From the NCBI GenBank assembly GCA_022708055.1, contig JAKIZK010000002.1, positions 313-64,312 of the forward strand: 64,000 nucleotides of DNA, in the 5' to 3' direction. The notes beneath the pieces are model-generated. The model was not told the origin of the DNA. It saw only the letters and a list, made by a program, of their open reading frames with translations, and ran no database searches. This document shows, piece by piece, positions 25,813 through 35,473 of this stretch. The position numbers and the translations under genes are program-made. Numbering within the stretch: position 1 is the stretch's first letter; the number at the start of each line of letters is the position of its first letter. The stretch comes from Bacteroidota bacterium (GTDB taxonomy: Bacteria > Bacteroidota > Bacteroidia > Chitinophagales > Chitinophagaceae).

Positions 25813-28107
25813 ATGACAGCAGCAAAAAAAACAGCAGCGAAGAAAACGGCAAAACCTGCAGTAGCAAAAAAACCAACCGCAACGAAAACTGCGGCAAAAG
25901 AAACGAAACCAAAAAATAAAATTGACTTGCATAAAGCGTTGCATGAGTATTTTGGTTTCAATAAATTCAAAGGCACTCAGGAAAAAGCTATTGAATCTTT
26001 GCTGGCAGGGCACGATACTTTTGTTATCATGCCTACCGGTGGCGGCAAAAGTCTTTGTTATCAATTACCGGCATTAATCAGCGATGGAGTAGCCATCATC
26101 GTATCGCCATTGATTGCTTTAATGAAAAATCAGGTAGATCTCGTTCGTGGGTATAGCAGCAATGATAATGTAGCCCACTTCTTAAACTCTACACTCAACA
26201 AAAAAGAAATAAAAGAAGTACAAGACGATTTGCTTTCCGGCAAAACAAAATTGCTTTACGTAGCTCCGGAAACATTAACCAAACAGGAGAATCTTGAATT
26301 TTTTTCTGAGCTTACTATATCCTTTTTTGCAGTGGACGAGGCTCATTGTATTTCAGAATGGGGACACGATTTTCGTCCGGAATATCGTCGCTTGCGTGAA
26401 ATGATGATTCAGATAAATCCCGACATTCCGGTAATTGCACTTACTGCAACCGCAACACCAAAAGTGCAGAGTGATATCATCAAAAATCTCGATCTACACA
26501 ATCCCAATGTTTTTATTTCTTCTTTCAACCGCTCCAATCTGTATTATGAAGTGCTGCCAAAGATTAAAAAAGCTCAAACGGATGAAAACATTGTACGCTT
26601 TGTAAAAAGCATGGGTACCAAAAGCGGTATCATATATACATTAAACAGAAAAACAACCGAAGAGCTGGCCGATATTTTAATGGCAAATGGCGTAAGTGCA
26701 GTAGCCTATCATGCCGGACTTGATAGTAAAATAAGGGCTGACCGACAGGATAAATTTTTGAGTGAGGATGTACGGGTTATTTGCGCCACCATTGCATTTG
26801 GAATGGGTATTGACAAACCCGATATCCGTTTTGTAATTCACTATAATATTCCCAAAAGCATAGAAAATTATTATCAGGAAACCGGGCGTGCCGGGCGTGA
26901 TGGGCTCGAGGGAAAATGTATTCTTTATTACTCACATAAAGATGTAAGCAAGCTGGAACACTTGATGCGTGATAAACCCCTTAGTGAAAGAGAAGTGGGG
27001 GCACAACTTATTAGTGAAACCGTTGCTTTTGCCGAAACCGGTGTGTGTCGCCGAAAAATTTTGATGAGTTATTTTGGCGAAGAATATCCAAAAGAAAACT
27101 GTGGCCAATGCGACAACTGTAAACATCCTAAAGATTATACAGAAGCAAAAGACGAAGCCCTTATCGTTTTAAAAGCAATAAAAGAACTTGACGAACGATT
27201 TGCTACCGAGTATGTAGTACAGATTATTATTGGAAAGCTTACTCCGCAAATACAAATGTTTCGACACGAAGGGCTGGATGCTTTTGCCAGCGGCAACGAT
27301 CAGGAGCCCTTTTTCTGGAACTCGCTTATCAGACAAATGCTACTGGGTGGATTATTGAAAAAAGATATTGAAGAATATGGCGTATTAAAGTTTACCGACA
27401 AAACAGAAGCCTTTTTGAAAAAACCAAAGTCATTCAAGATTGTACTCAACAATACTTATGATGATGCCAATGCTGATGATGAAGAGACTACGGAAGCCAA
27501 TACCGGAGCCGCTACCGACGAGCGTCTTTTTGAAATGCTGAAAGACCTGCGTCAAAAAGAAGCAAAGAAAAGAAGCCTGCCTCCCTTTGTCATTTTCTTA
27601 GAAGCTTCATTGCAGGATATGTCCACTTTTTATCCTATCACCTTAGAAGGGCTTGAAAAATGTCAGGGTATCAGCAAAGGAAAAGCAATAAAGTACGGAA
27701 GACCATTTGTTGATTTAATAGCACGATATGTAGAAGAAAATAATATTGAACGGCCTGATGATTTTGTGATGAAAAGTGTAGTGAATAAAAGTGGCAACAA
27801 GGTATATATTATTCAAAACACCGATAAGAAAGTATCGCTGGAAACCATTGCCAAAAACAAAGGCTGGCGTATGGATGAAATGCTGGAAGAAATGGAAAGT
27901 ATAGCAGCCAGCGGTACGCGGCTCAATCTCAACTATGCCATTGATGAAATGCTGGATGATGAAGATCAGGATGAAATAATGGAATATTTCAAAAGTTGTG
28001 AAACCTCCAGCCTACAAGTGGCACAGGAAGAGCTGGCCGATTATAATTTTAACTGGGAGCAATTGAAAATTATGCGCATTAAATTTTTGAGTGAATACGG
28101 AATGTAA
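25813..28107 (+). CDS. recQ: ATP-dependent DNA helicase RecQ with a lysine/alanine-rich N-terminal tail
   Basis: This 764-residue superfamily 2 helicase unwinds DNA 3'-5' in recombination and replication repair. Walker A is TGGGKS (75-80) and Walker B is DEAH (175-178, followed by CISEWGHDFRPEYR). Motif VI (QETGRAGRDG) is intact. A zinc-binding set of four Cys follows at about 411-436 (VCRRK, CGQCDNC). An HRDC-like domain lies near 590-650, and a ~100-residue tail follows. The first ~36 residues are a repeated AAKK/AKKT tract like histone H1 or HU tails, not part of the usual RecQ. It is transcribed alone, to the right. Confidence 0.92.
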   Translation: MTAAKKTAAKKTAKPAVAKKPTATKTAAKETKPKNKIDLHKALHEYFGFNKFKGTQEKAIESLLAGHDTFVIMPTGGGKSLCYQLPALISDGVAIIVSPLIALMKNQVDLVRGYSSNDNVAHFLNSTLNKKEIKEVQDDLLSGKTKLLYVAPETLTKQENLEFFSELTISFFAVDEAHCISEWGHDFRPEYRRLREMMIQINPDIPVIALTATATPKVQSDIIKNLDLHNPNVFISSFNRSNLYYEVLPKIKKAQTDENIVRFVKSMGTKSGIIYTLNRKTTEELADILMANGVSAVAYHAGLDSKIRADRQDKFLSEDVRVICATIAFGMGIDKPDIRFVIHYNIPKSIENYYQETGRAGRDGLEGKCILYYSHKDVSKLEHLMRDKPLSEREVGAQLISETVAFAETGVCRRKILMSYFGEEYPKENCGQCDNCKHPKDYTEAKDEALIVLKAIKELDERFATEYVVQIIIGKLTPQIQMFRHEGLDAFASGNDQEPFFWNSLIRQMLLGGLLKKDIEEYGVLKFTDKTEAFLKKPKSFKIVLNNTYDDANADDEETTEANTGAATDERLFEMLKDLRQKEAKKRSLPPFVIFLEASLQDMSTFYPITLEGLEKCQGISKGKAIKYGRPFVDLIARYVEENNIERPDDFVMKSVVNKSGNKVYIIQNTDKKVSLETIAKNKGWRMDEMLEEMESIAASGTRLNLNYAIDEMLDDEDQDEIMEYFKSCETSSLQVAQEELADYNFNWEQLKIMRIKFLSEYGM

Positions 28108-28142
28108 CACATGCGGTTAACCTTTCGCAAAATTTAATTTCC

Positions 28143-29198
28143 TTACTTTACAAAAATCGTTTTATCGCCGCGGGCTATCATTTTGCCTATTGGTTTGATG
28201 TGGTCGCCCAATATTGCTGTAACCGCTTCAATGGCTTCTTCACTTACGCTTATCAATAAGCCTCCATTGGTTTGCGGGTCGGGTAGCAGTGTAAAGGCCT
28301 CCATTACATTTACACCGGGTTTTTCGGGAGTTGCCTTTTCAAATTTTACTTTCTCGCTATAGCTGCTCCAGTTTCTTGTAGTGGCATCGGGAAAAATGCG
28401 TTGTGCTATATAATCACTTACGCCATCGGCAACAGGTATATCGTTGTAAAACAATTCTGCACTCAGCCCACTACCCTCAGCCATTTCTATTAAATGACCT
28501 AATAGGCCAAAGCCTGTAACATCCGTTATGGCTGTTACTCCTTTTATCTTTCCCAGGGCTTCACCTTGTTTGTTCAAACTGGTCATTTGATCAATCATGG
28601 GTTGCAAGTGTTCCACCTTTAGTTGCCCTCTTTTTTGTGCCGTAGCTAAGATGCCAACGCCCAGCGGCTTGGTGATGAATAAGGTATCTCCTTCGTGAGC
28701 AGTATTATTTCTTTTCAGATTTTCAATAGGCACTATGCCGGTAACGGCCAGCCCAAAAATGGGCTCAGGTGAATCAATGCTATGACCACCCGCCAATGGA
28801 ATACCGGCTTCTTTACAAATAAATTTTCCACCGTCAATAATTTTTTGTGCTGCCTCTATCGGCAGCTTAGATACCGGCCAACCCAAAATTGCAATGGCCA
28901 TCAGCGGCTTGCCACCCATAGCATACACATCGCTGATGGAATTTGCAGCAGCAATCCTTCCAAAGTCAAATGCATCATTGACAATAGGCATAAAAAAATC
29001 GGTGGTAGAAATCAATGCCATGCCATTGCCAATATCATAAACAGCCGCATCATCTTTACTGCTATTACCAACCAGCAGATTTTTATTATCGGGCAGCAAT
29101 AAATTGCTTTTTAAAATTTCGTCTAAAACCTTAGGAGCAATTTTACAGCCACATCCAGCACCATGTGAATATTGCGTAAGTTGTATCGGTTCGTTCAT
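28143..29198 (-). CDS. selD: Selenide, water dikinase (selenophosphate synthetase)
   Basis: This 351-residue enzyme makes selenophosphate from selenide and ATP. The N-terminal segment [17 protein letters not shown] has the catalytic Cys16 and Lys19 (equivalent to Cys17 and Lys20 of E. coli SelD); the active position is Cys, not selenocysteine. Later blocks are [32 protein letters not shown] and PQTNGGLLI. It is followed upstream on the same strand by a secreted protein gene and then mnmH, which uses selenophosphate to make 2-selenouridine in tRNA. SelA, SelB and tRNA-Sec are not visible in the window. Confidence 0.93.
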   Translation of the reverse strand: MNEPIQLTQYSHGAGCGCKIAPKVLDEILKSNLLLPDNKNLLVGNSSKDDAAVYDIGNGMALISTTDFFMPIVNDAFDFGRIAAANSISDVYAMGGKPLMAIAILGWPVSKLPIEAAQKIIDGGKFICKEAGIPLAGGHSIDSPEPIFGLAVTGIVPIENLKRNNTAHEGDTLFITKPLGVGILATAQKRGQLKVEHLQPMIDQMTSLNKQGEALGKIKGVTAITDVTGFGLLGHLIEMAEGSGLSAELFYNDIPVADGVSDYIAQRIFPDATTRNWSSYSEKVKFEKATPEKPGVNVMEAFTLLPDPQTNGGLLISVSEEAIEAVTAILGDHIKPIGKMIARGDKTIFVK

Positions 29199-29300
29199 GT
29201 TTCAAATCTCGTATAAAAAAGCTTATCTAAGACAAAGTTTAGAAATGATGTAAAAATTTTTACAGGTGAACTACAGTGATTGAAAATAATATGTCAAAAT

Positions 29301-30902
29301 CTAATTTCTTTTTTTACGAAATACCACGCCGGAACTTTTTTGAAGGTCAGAGCTAAAGCGGATATTATATATATCATCCCCATCTCGCACTACTAGCAGC
29401 CCGGTGTTGGGCGGATAGAGGCCAAGATTGTCTGCATAAAGTACTAAATTAAAATCTTCATTGTCTTTTCCAATATAAATTGTTTTCTTAATGGCATAAG
29501 CTTTTAATCCTTGTTTTATCAGTAACGGCGCTCCATTCATAAACACACTTACCGTATCTCCATCAATTTCTCCATTATCGTATAACGCCAATAACAGGCT
29601 ATCTGATTTGAAATGCACCACTTGCTTAAATTCTGATTTGCGCTCCGCTATGGTCAATCCGCTTGCAGCTACTTCTGCATCAGTTTTTATAATCGTGGAG
29701 ATTGTTTCTGCTTGACTTCTTACTATCTCATTTGCCGGCAGCGAAATGGTAGGCATATTTTTTTCAGATTGCGGTGCTGTGGTTTTTGTTGAAGCCGGAT
29801 TATGGGTTGCCACTGTATTTTGTTGCGCCATATTGTTTACAGGTTTTACCTCAGTATTTGTTTGTGGTTTTGTATTCATTACAATGGCTTGTTGCTGATT
29901 AGCTGGCTTATTAAAACTTTGCGTAGGGGTTGGTTTTGCTGCTATGGTTTGTTTTAATTCATTATTGCTTGAGGCAACAGGCCTTGTATTGGTTTTGTTG
30001 TTTTCATCAATAGGCTTTTTTATGGCGGCAATAGCAGCGTCTGCTTGCACCGCAGCCACCAGCTCCATATCCGCATTTGCTTGTTTCAAATCCGGGTTTG
30101 AAACAGAAGGAACATTAGCAGTTGTGGAATTTGTAATTGATTTTTGTGTTTTTTGTAAATCATTGTCAGGCTTTTGAATGCCTGCTGCAATAGCATCAGC
30201 CTGAACGGAGGCAACTATTGAAGCATCTGCTGTGGCCTGTTTTATTTGTGGCACCGCCACTGTTGTACTTGACTGTTGTTCTAAATTTTTAGGCGATTCA
30301 TACACTGTATTTATTCTTTCAGGCTTAGCCAGTTTTGCAATCACAGGTTCTTTTGTTCTTTCCTTGTAAAAAGCAATTTCGTTTGCCAGGTTCAGTTCTT
30401 CCAGGTGTGGGAATACTTTAGAGAGACTCAAATCTTTTTCTTCAGCTAGTTTTACTTTTCCGGTTATGCCATAATATTTTTTGGTGGCATTGGTTTTCCA
30501 ACTGCCATCAAGATACCAGTTACTGTCGTTTTTATTTCTCCGAAAAGTGCTGGTTACTTTTACACCCTTGTCAAGTTTTCCTCGAAAGTTATACGCAATT
30601 ATTTCATCATCTTTTACTTCGCAGATGCTGTCTTTAATTTCTCCCTTCACACGTTTTACAATGTAATAGAGTGTATCATTTACAATAAACTCGCTACAGC
30701 TATAGCCATATACTTTTCCCTTATATTCTGTGAGTGCAATTTCAAAAGACTGGTCTTTTCTGGCCGAAGTACTATCTTGTGTAATAGCGCCTGACCACAA
30801 ACCTGTAAGCGACTGGCCTGAAAAAAATAATGGAAATAGAAAAAATGAAACAACAAGACTAAGCCTTCGCAGATTTTGAATGATTATGTTGAAGTAATGC
30901 AC
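29301..30902 (-). CDS. Secreted protein of unknown function with internal repeats
   Basis: This ~533-residue protein starts at GTG 30902 (no ATG available), with a signal peptide (LVVSFFLFPLFFSGQ). Residues ~30-160 form a beta-rich domain beginning LTGLWSGAITQ, resembling domains that bind small ligands. The middle (~190-430) is a low-complexity, Asn/Thr/Gln-rich linker with a repeated block (QATADASIVASVQADAIAAG and QANADMELVAAVQADAAIAA). The C-terminal ~110 residues are a beta domain (VVHFKSDSLLLALYDNGEIDGDTVS core). Such proteins occur across Chitinophagaceae but I know no function. It overlaps the 3' end of mnmH by 44 bases and lies between the two selenium genes. Confidence 0.7.
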   Translation of the reverse strand: MHYFNIIIQNLRRLSLVVSFFLFPLFFSGQSLTGLWSGAITQDSTSARKDQSFEIALTEYKGKVYGYSCSEFIVNDTLYYIVKRVKGEIKDSICEVKDDEIIAYNFRGKLDKGVKVTSTFRRNKNDSNWYLDGSWKTNATKKYYGITGKVKLAEEKDLSLSKVFPHLEELNLANEIAFYKERTKEPVIAKLAKPERINTVYESPKNLEQQSSTTVAVPQIKQATADASIVASVQADAIAAGIQKPDNDLQKTQKSITNSTTANVPSVSNPDLKQANADMELVAAVQADAAIAAIKKPIDENNKTNTRPVASSNNELKQTIAAKPTPTQSFNKPANQQQAIVMNTKPQTNTEVKPVNNMAQQNTVATHNPASTKTTAPQSEKNMPTISLPANEIVRSQAETISTIIKTDAEVAASGLTIAERKSEFKQVVHFKSDSLLLALYDNGEIDGDTVSVFMNGAPLLIKQGLKAYAIKKTIYIGKDNEDFNLVLYADNLGLYPPNTGLLVVRDGDDIYNIRFSSDLQKSSGVVFRKKRN

Positions 30903-31968
30903 GGGTATTTTCAGTAGTTATGGATTTACAATCGATCTTATTTAATAACGAATTTAATGCTTCCCGATTGTGCAAAGACTTTGAATAATATTTATCGTAA
31001 TATTTCAATAATATTCGGAAACCTTCTTCGTAATTATTCGTTTGTAGAAAATCAATAACCTGTTTTGCCTGAAGCCCGCCCAGTTTTTCTTTAATTCTTA
31101 TAGTGGCGTCTATTAGTTTTTGAGTGTCCAACTTGCCATATTCTTCAACAATATGTTTTAGTCGCTTCTCAAATGGAATGTCGATAAAGAAAACCGGCGA
31201 CTGTCGCATGGTGTTCCATAATTCATTGGGAATATTTACATGTCCTATGCGTTGCGATTCATCTTCCAGCCAAATGTGCCTATCGGTGGCTTCACTTTTA
31301 TTTTTTTCATTTATCAGTTTAGCTGCTAATATATTTTCAAACATTTCCTGAGAGGGTTGATTGGGCAGGCCAATGTTGCCAAATGCTGAGCCTTTGTGTC
31401 CGGCTATGCCTTCCAGATCAATTACCGGTTCGCCTTTCGATTGCAGGTCTTTCAAAAGTTCTGTTTTTCCCGATCCTGTGTAACCTCCCAGAATCTTAAA
31501 CTGAAAGGGTAGGCTAAATGTATCCAGAACATGATTGCGAAATTTTTTATACCCGCCTACCAGTGTAAAAACTTTGAAGCCATATAAATCAAGCAGCCAG
31601 GATACGGCGCCACTGCGCATACCACCACGCCAGCAATAAACTAAAATCGTTTTGATATTTTGATCATCATCTTCTGTATTACTTGCAGTTGCCAGTGTGC
31701 GATGTTGATTGCAAATCGTTTCTACTGCTTCAACCATTGATTTCATCTTGGGGCCAAAAAAGTCAAGTCCGATTTTTATAGCCGCTTCGCGACTTTGTTG
31801 CTTGTAAGCAGTGCCTACAGCAGCTCTTTCTTCGTTTGAAAATAATGGAAGAGATAATGCGCCGGGAACATGAGCATGTACGAACTCGCCGGGGCTTCTT
31901 ACATCAATAACAGGAAATTGTTTTGATTGTGTGATAAATTGATCTATGCTGATTCTTGCTGCCGCCAT
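30859..31968 (-). CDS. mnmH: tRNA 2-selenouridine synthase
   Basis: This 369-residue protein (ATG 31968; a TTG two codons earlier is in frame) joins a rhodanese domain and a P-loop domain. It exchanges sulfur of 2-thiouridine at the tRNA wobble position for selenium, using selenophosphate from SelD. The rhodanese Cys lies in YCWRGGMRS (Cys112), and the Walker A motif is GGYTGSGKTE (161-170). VIDVRSPGEFVHAHVPGAL is the N-terminal rhodanese strand. selD is two genes downstream on the same strand, and the gene between overlaps this one by 44 bases. Rho lies upstream, separated by a repeat tract. Confidence 0.92.
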   Translation of the reverse strand: MAAARISIDQFITQSKQFPVIDVRSPGEFVHAHVPGALSLPLFSNEERAAVGTAYKQQSREAAIKIGLDFFGPKMKSMVEAVETICNQHRTLATASNTEDDDQNIKTILVYCWRGGMRSGAVSWLLDLYGFKVFTLVGGYKKFRNHVLDTFSLPFQFKILGGYTGSGKTELLKDLQSKGEPVIDLEGIAGHKGSAFGNIGLPNQPSQEMFENILAAKLINEKNKSEATDRHIWLEDESQRIGHVNIPNELWNTMRQSPVFFIDIPFEKRLKHIVEEYGKLDTQKLIDATIRIKEKLGGLQAKQVIDFLQTNNYEEGFRILLKYYDKYYSKSLHNREALNSLLNKIDCKSITTENTRALLQHNHSKSAKA

Positions 31969-31989
31969 GTTCAATTACTAAAGTATCCA

Positions 31990-32055
31990 AACTAACCCTC
32001 AATCTCAACCTCATCCTTAATCTTAACCTTAATCTAAACCTTACCCTCAACCTTA
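31990..32055. repeat. Degenerate hexamer-type repeat tract between rho and mnmH
   Basis: The plus strand repeats variants of CTTAATC/CTCAACC/CTTAACC/CCTCAATC for about 65 bases and reaches the stop codon of rho (32053). The opposite strand is purine-rich (AAGGTTGAGG, GATTAAGG). No reading frame runs through it usefully. It fills the spacer between two same-strand genes. Similar but different tracts fill spacers of the metal-efflux cluster at 54-63 kb. Confidence 0.6.
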
Positions 32056-33693
32056 TCGATTCATACTCGCCAAAAACTCTTCGTTGTTTTTTGTTCCTTT
32101 CATTCGGTTTTGTAGTTCACGCATGGCTTCTTCCGAGTTCATATCAGTAAGATACACTCGCAATAAATTCATACGTTGTAAAACATCTTTATCAAGCAAC
32201 AAATCATCGCGACGAGTGCTGGATGCTACTATATCTATAGCCGGGAAGATACGTTTATTAGAAAGTTTGCGGTCAAGCTGTAATTCCATATTACCGGTTC
32301 CTTTAAACTCTTCAAAAATTACTTCATCCATTTTACTTCCGGTATCTACAAGCGCTGTAGCGATAATGGTAAGAGAACCACCGTTCTCAATTTTACGGGC
32401 TGCACCAAAAAACTGTTTTGGCTTTTGCATCGCATTGGCTTCTACGCCGCCCGATAAAACTTTACCTGAAGCAGGTGCTACGGTATTATGTGCTCTTGCC
32501 AAGCGGGTAATAGAGTCAAGCAGGATCACTACATCGTGTCCGCATTCTACTAATCTTTTTGCTTTTTGGAGTGCGATTGTTGAAACCTTCACATGCTTTT
32601 CAGCCGGCTCATCAAATGTTGAGGCGATTACTTCTGCTTTTACACTGCGCTCCATATCGGTTACCTCTTCGGGTCTTTCATCTACCAGTACTACCATCAG
32701 ATAGCACTCGGGGTGATTTTCTGCAATGGCATTTGCAATGGATTTCAAGAGCATGGTTTTACCCGTTTTGGGTTGTGCTACTATCAAACCTCGTTGTCCT
32801 TTTCCAATAGGTGTAAAAAGATCTACAATACGTGTGGAGTATTCCGAAGGTGTCGTAAACAGATTTAATTTTTCAAAAGGAAATAATGGAGTGAGGTAAT
32901 CAAAAGGTACCCGGTCTCTTACTTCTTCCGGCGTTTTGCCATTAATGGTATCTACTTTTAGCAATGCAAAATATTTTTCTCCTTCCTTTGGAGGTCGTAC
33001 CGCACCTTGCACAGTATCACCGGTTTTTAATCCAAACAGTTTTATTTGTGAAGGAGATACATACACATCGTCAGGCGATGATAAATAGTTATAATCTGAC
33101 GAGCGAAGAAAGCCATATCCATCGGGCATCATTTCCAGCACACCTTCACTCAATATTACTCCATCAAACTCTACATTGAACTGTTGTTCTCTGCGCTGCG
33201 GATATATTTTATTTTGTTGAGTAGTGGATTCTGCTGTTACACCTTCTGAAACAGGCGCAGCCATTACAGGCAATTCTACGTTTTCAGATGCTACAGCTTC
33301 CGCTACCACCTCTTTCTCTTCAACTTTTTTGCGTCCTTTTTTTATTGGCGCTTTTTCTTCTGTTGCCGCTTTTTCTTCTGTACTACGGCTCACTTTTTTT
33401 ATAGGCATATTGGGCTTTTTTGTTGTGTTATTTTCGGCGTTGGGTATTTCAGTATCATTGCTTACAACTTCAGCTTCTTCGCTGCTAATGCTGGTTGTTG
33501 TTTTGATTATTCTTTTGCGTTTACCGTCTGTAGCAGCCGGGGCCGATTTGGCACCAGCAATAGCTTGACCATCTAAAATTTTATAAACAAGGTCTTGTTT
33601 GCTTAATTTTTTGGCGTTTGCAATTTTCAATTGCTCAGCAATATCGAGCAATTCGGGAACGAGCATATCGTTCAGTTGGAGAATGTCGTACAT
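32053..33693 (-). CDS. rho: Transcription termination factor Rho with a long linker insert
   Basis: This 546-residue RNA-dependent ATPase ends transcription at rho sites. The Rho N-terminal domain (1-45, [33 protein letters not shown] core) is followed by ~120 residues of charged low-complexity sequence rich in Lys, Glu and Ala. The RNA-binding cold-shock-like domain comes next ([20 protein letters not shown]). Walker A is AQPKTGKT near residue 310 and Walker B is [14 protein letters not shown]. coli Rho has 419 residues, so the insert accounts for the excess; such inserts are usual in Bacteroidetes. Promoter sequence is seen ~150 bases upstream. Confidence 0.95.
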   Translation of the reverse strand: MYDILQLNDMLVPELLDIAEQLKIANAKKLSKQDLVYKILDGQAIAGAKSAPAATDGKRKRIIKTTTSISSEEAEVVSNDTEIPNAENNTTKKPNMPIKKVSRSTEEKAATEEKAPIKKGRKKVEEKEVVAEAVASENVELPVMAAPVSEGVTAESTTQQNKIYPQRREQQFNVEFDGVILSEGVLEMMPDGYGFLRSSDYNYLSSPDDVYVSPSQIKLFGLKTGDTVQGAVRPPKEGEKYFALLKVDTINGKTPEEVRDRVPFDYLTPLFPFEKLNLFTTPSEYSTRIVDLFTPIGKGQRGLIVAQPKTGKTMLLKSIANAIAENHPECYLMVVLVDERPEEVTDMERSVKAEVIASTFDEPAEKHVKVSTIALQKAKRLVECGHDVVILLDSITRLARAHNTVAPASGKVLSGGVEANAMQKPKQFFGAARKIENGGSLTIIATALVDTGSKMDEVIFEEFKGTGNMELQLDRKLSNKRIFPAIDIVASSTRRDDLLLDKDVLQRMNLLRVYLTDMNSEEAMRELQNRMKGTKNNEEFLASMNR

Positions 33694-33843
33694 AAAAATA
33701 GCTTAGGGTTAATCTTTATCACATTTCGGGGATAAAACCAGTCTTGAGAATCAGAAATTTTTGAAATTTATATTGAAGGAAAACAGGCTAAAATTGAAAG
33801 TCAAAACTTAAGGAGAAATGAACTAATCGGCCTCTTTCCGGTG

Positions 33844-33873
33844 CAAGTATAGCGCAAAATCAGGAAAATCAAA
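33844..33873 (-). promoter_or_regulatory. Putative rho promoter
   Basis: On the minus strand a TTTG (33873-33870) is followed after 18 bases by TATACTTG (33851-33844), one base from the TAnnTTTG consensus. The rho ATG is ~150 bases downstream, leaving a long leader in keeping with Rho autoregulation by leader attenuation (known in other bacteria; not shown here). Confidence 0.4.
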
Positions 33874-33905
33874 AAATTTTTAATTTATTTTATCCCGGCA
33901 CACTC

Positions 33906-33939
33906 TTGTTTCAGGGCTAAAAATCAGGTAGTATCTTTG
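33906..33939 (+). promoter_or_regulatory. asnS promoter giving a leaderless transcript
   Basis: TATCTTTG at 33932-33939 fits TAnnTTTG exactly, with a TTG at 33906-33908 upstream (23-base spacing). The asnS ATG begins at 33946, only 6 bases after the box. Transcription should therefore begin at or just before the start codon, giving a transcript with almost no leader. Confidence 0.6.
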
Positions 33940-33945
33940 CCAGCT

Positions 33946-35400
33946 ATGTTTAATAATCGTATAAAAATCAAAGACCTGCTTTTGCAAGAACCCCAGGGGC
34001 AGCAGGTAACTGTAATGGGATGGGTACGCACTTTTCGCAACAATCAGTTTATTGCACTAAATGATGGCAGTACTAATAATAATATACAAATCGTAGTTGA
34101 GTTAGGTCAGTTTGGCGACGACTTGTTAAAACGCATTACCACCTCTGCCGCTTTGAAAGTAACCGGTAATGTGGAACCTTCGTTGGGCAAAGGTCAAAAA
34201 ATGGATTTAAAAGCTTCTAGCATTGAAGTACTAGGTGATAGTGATGCAGAAAAATATCCATTGCAGCCTAAAAAACATAGTCTTGAGTTTTTAAGAGAAA
34301 TTGCTCATCTGCGTTTTCGTACCAATACTTTTGGTTCTGTATTTCGTGTACGTCATGCACTTGCTTTTGCAATCCATCAGTTTTTTAATGAAAAAGGATT
34401 TGTGTATATGCACACACCCATCATTACCGCCAGCGATGCAGAAGGTGCCGGCGAAACTTTCAGAGTAACCACACTTCCTATTGATGGCTCGGCTCCAAAG
34501 AATGATGACGGCAGTATCAATTTTAAAGAAGATTTTTTTGGTCGCAGTACCAATCTTACTGTAAGCGGACAACTGGAAGGTGAATTGGGTGCTACCGCTT
34601 TTGGCGATATATACACTTTCGGCCCCACATTTAGAGCCGAAAACAGTAATACGGCAAGACACCTTGCCGAGTTTTGGATGATAGAACCCGAAATGGCTTT
34701 TTATGATCTGGAAGATAACATGAATCTGGCGGAAGAATTCATTAAATACATTATTAAGTATGCAATGGAGAATAATCGCGAAGACCTTGAATTTCTGGCG
34801 CAGCGACTGGCCGATGAAGAAAAACAACTACCTCAAGATAAGCGCAGTGAGCTGGGGCTGATTGAAAAATTGGAATTTGTTTTGAACAACGGTTTTGAAC
34901 GTTTGACATATACTGAAGCCATTGCTATTTTAAAAGACAGCAACCACAACAAGAAAAAGAAATTTCAATATGAAATAACAGGGTGGGGAATGGACCTGCA
35001 AAGTGAGCATGAAAGATATCTGGTAGAAAAACATTTTAAAAAACCGGTTATACTTTATAACTATCCTGCTGCCATCAAAGCATTTTACATGCGGCAAAAT
35101 GATGGATGCGAGGCCGGTAAAGAAACCGTAGCGGCTATGGATATATTGGCACCGGGCATTGGAGAAATAGTAGGCGGTTCGCAAAGAGAAGAGCGATTGG
35201 ATAAATTAACCTCCCGTATGGAGGCCATGAATATTCCTGCTGATGAGCTTTGGTGGTATCTGGATACCCGCAGGTTTGGCACAGTGCCGCACGCAGGCTT
35301 TGGATTGGGTTTTGAACGTATGGTACAGTTTGTAACCGGCATGACCAATATCCGAGATGTTATTGCATTTCCAAGAACACCTAAGAGTGCTGAGTTTTAA
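33946..35400 (+). CDS. asnS: Asparaginyl-tRNA synthetase
   Basis: This 484-residue class IIb synthetase charges tRNA-Asn. The N-terminal OB fold ([22 protein letters not shown]) is followed by the class II core with motif 2 region [24 protein letters not shown] and motif 3 [10 protein letters not shown]. The [12 protein letters not shown] block is typical of AsnRS/AspRS. It is AsnRS, not AspRS, by the overall similarity of the N-terminal half ([12 protein letters not shown]). I chose ATG 33946; a TTG 9 bases earlier is in frame but lies within the promoter box. A terminator follows at 35424-35455. Confidence 0.94.
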   Translation: MFNNRIKIKDLLLQEPQGQQVTVMGWVRTFRNNQFIALNDGSTNNNIQIVVELGQFGDDLLKRITTSAALKVTGNVEPSLGKGQKMDLKASSIEVLGDSDAEKYPLQPKKHSLEFLREIAHLRFRTNTFGSVFRVRHALAFAIHQFFNEKGFVYMHTPIITASDAEGAGETFRVTTLPIDGSAPKNDDGSINFKEDFFGRSTNLTVSGQLEGELGATAFGDIYTFGPTFRAENSNTARHLAEFWMIEPEMAFYDLEDNMNLAEEFIKYIIKYAMENNREDLEFLAQRLADEEKQLPQDKRSELGLIEKLEFVLNNGFERLTYTEAIAILKDSNHNKKKKFQYEITGWGMDLQSEHERYLVEKHFKKPVILYNYPAAIKAFYMRQNDGCEAGKETVAAMDILAPGIGEIVGGSQREERLDKLTSRMEAMNIPADELWWYLDTRRFGTVPHAGFGLGFERMVQFVTGMTNIRDVIAFPRTPKSAEF

Positions 35401-35423
35401 AAAACAATTAAAATTTCTATTTT

Positions 35424-35455
35424 AAAAAGAGATGCAACGATGTGTCTCTTTTTTT
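35424..35455 (+). terminator. Intrinsic terminator of asnS
   Basis: Arms AAAAAGAGA (35424-35432) and TCTCTTTTT (35445-35453) form a 9-bp stem with a 12-base loop, followed by T residues. It lies 24 bases after the asnS stop and just upstream of the CHAT gene start. Confidence 0.65.
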
Positions 35456-35473
35456 ATTCTATCTTCCCTTTGT

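Noticed and set aside
25716..26064. Phe/Ala-rich frames antisense to the recQ 5' end
   Set aside because: They are the complement of the Lys/Ala tail, so composition is an artefact.
32084..32704. 206-codon frame antisense to rho
   Set aside because: Shadow of the rho codons; Ser/Leu-rich composition without any domain.
34291..34827. 178-codon frame antisense to asnS
   Set aside because: Shadow of a strongly conserved gene; no start context or homology features.
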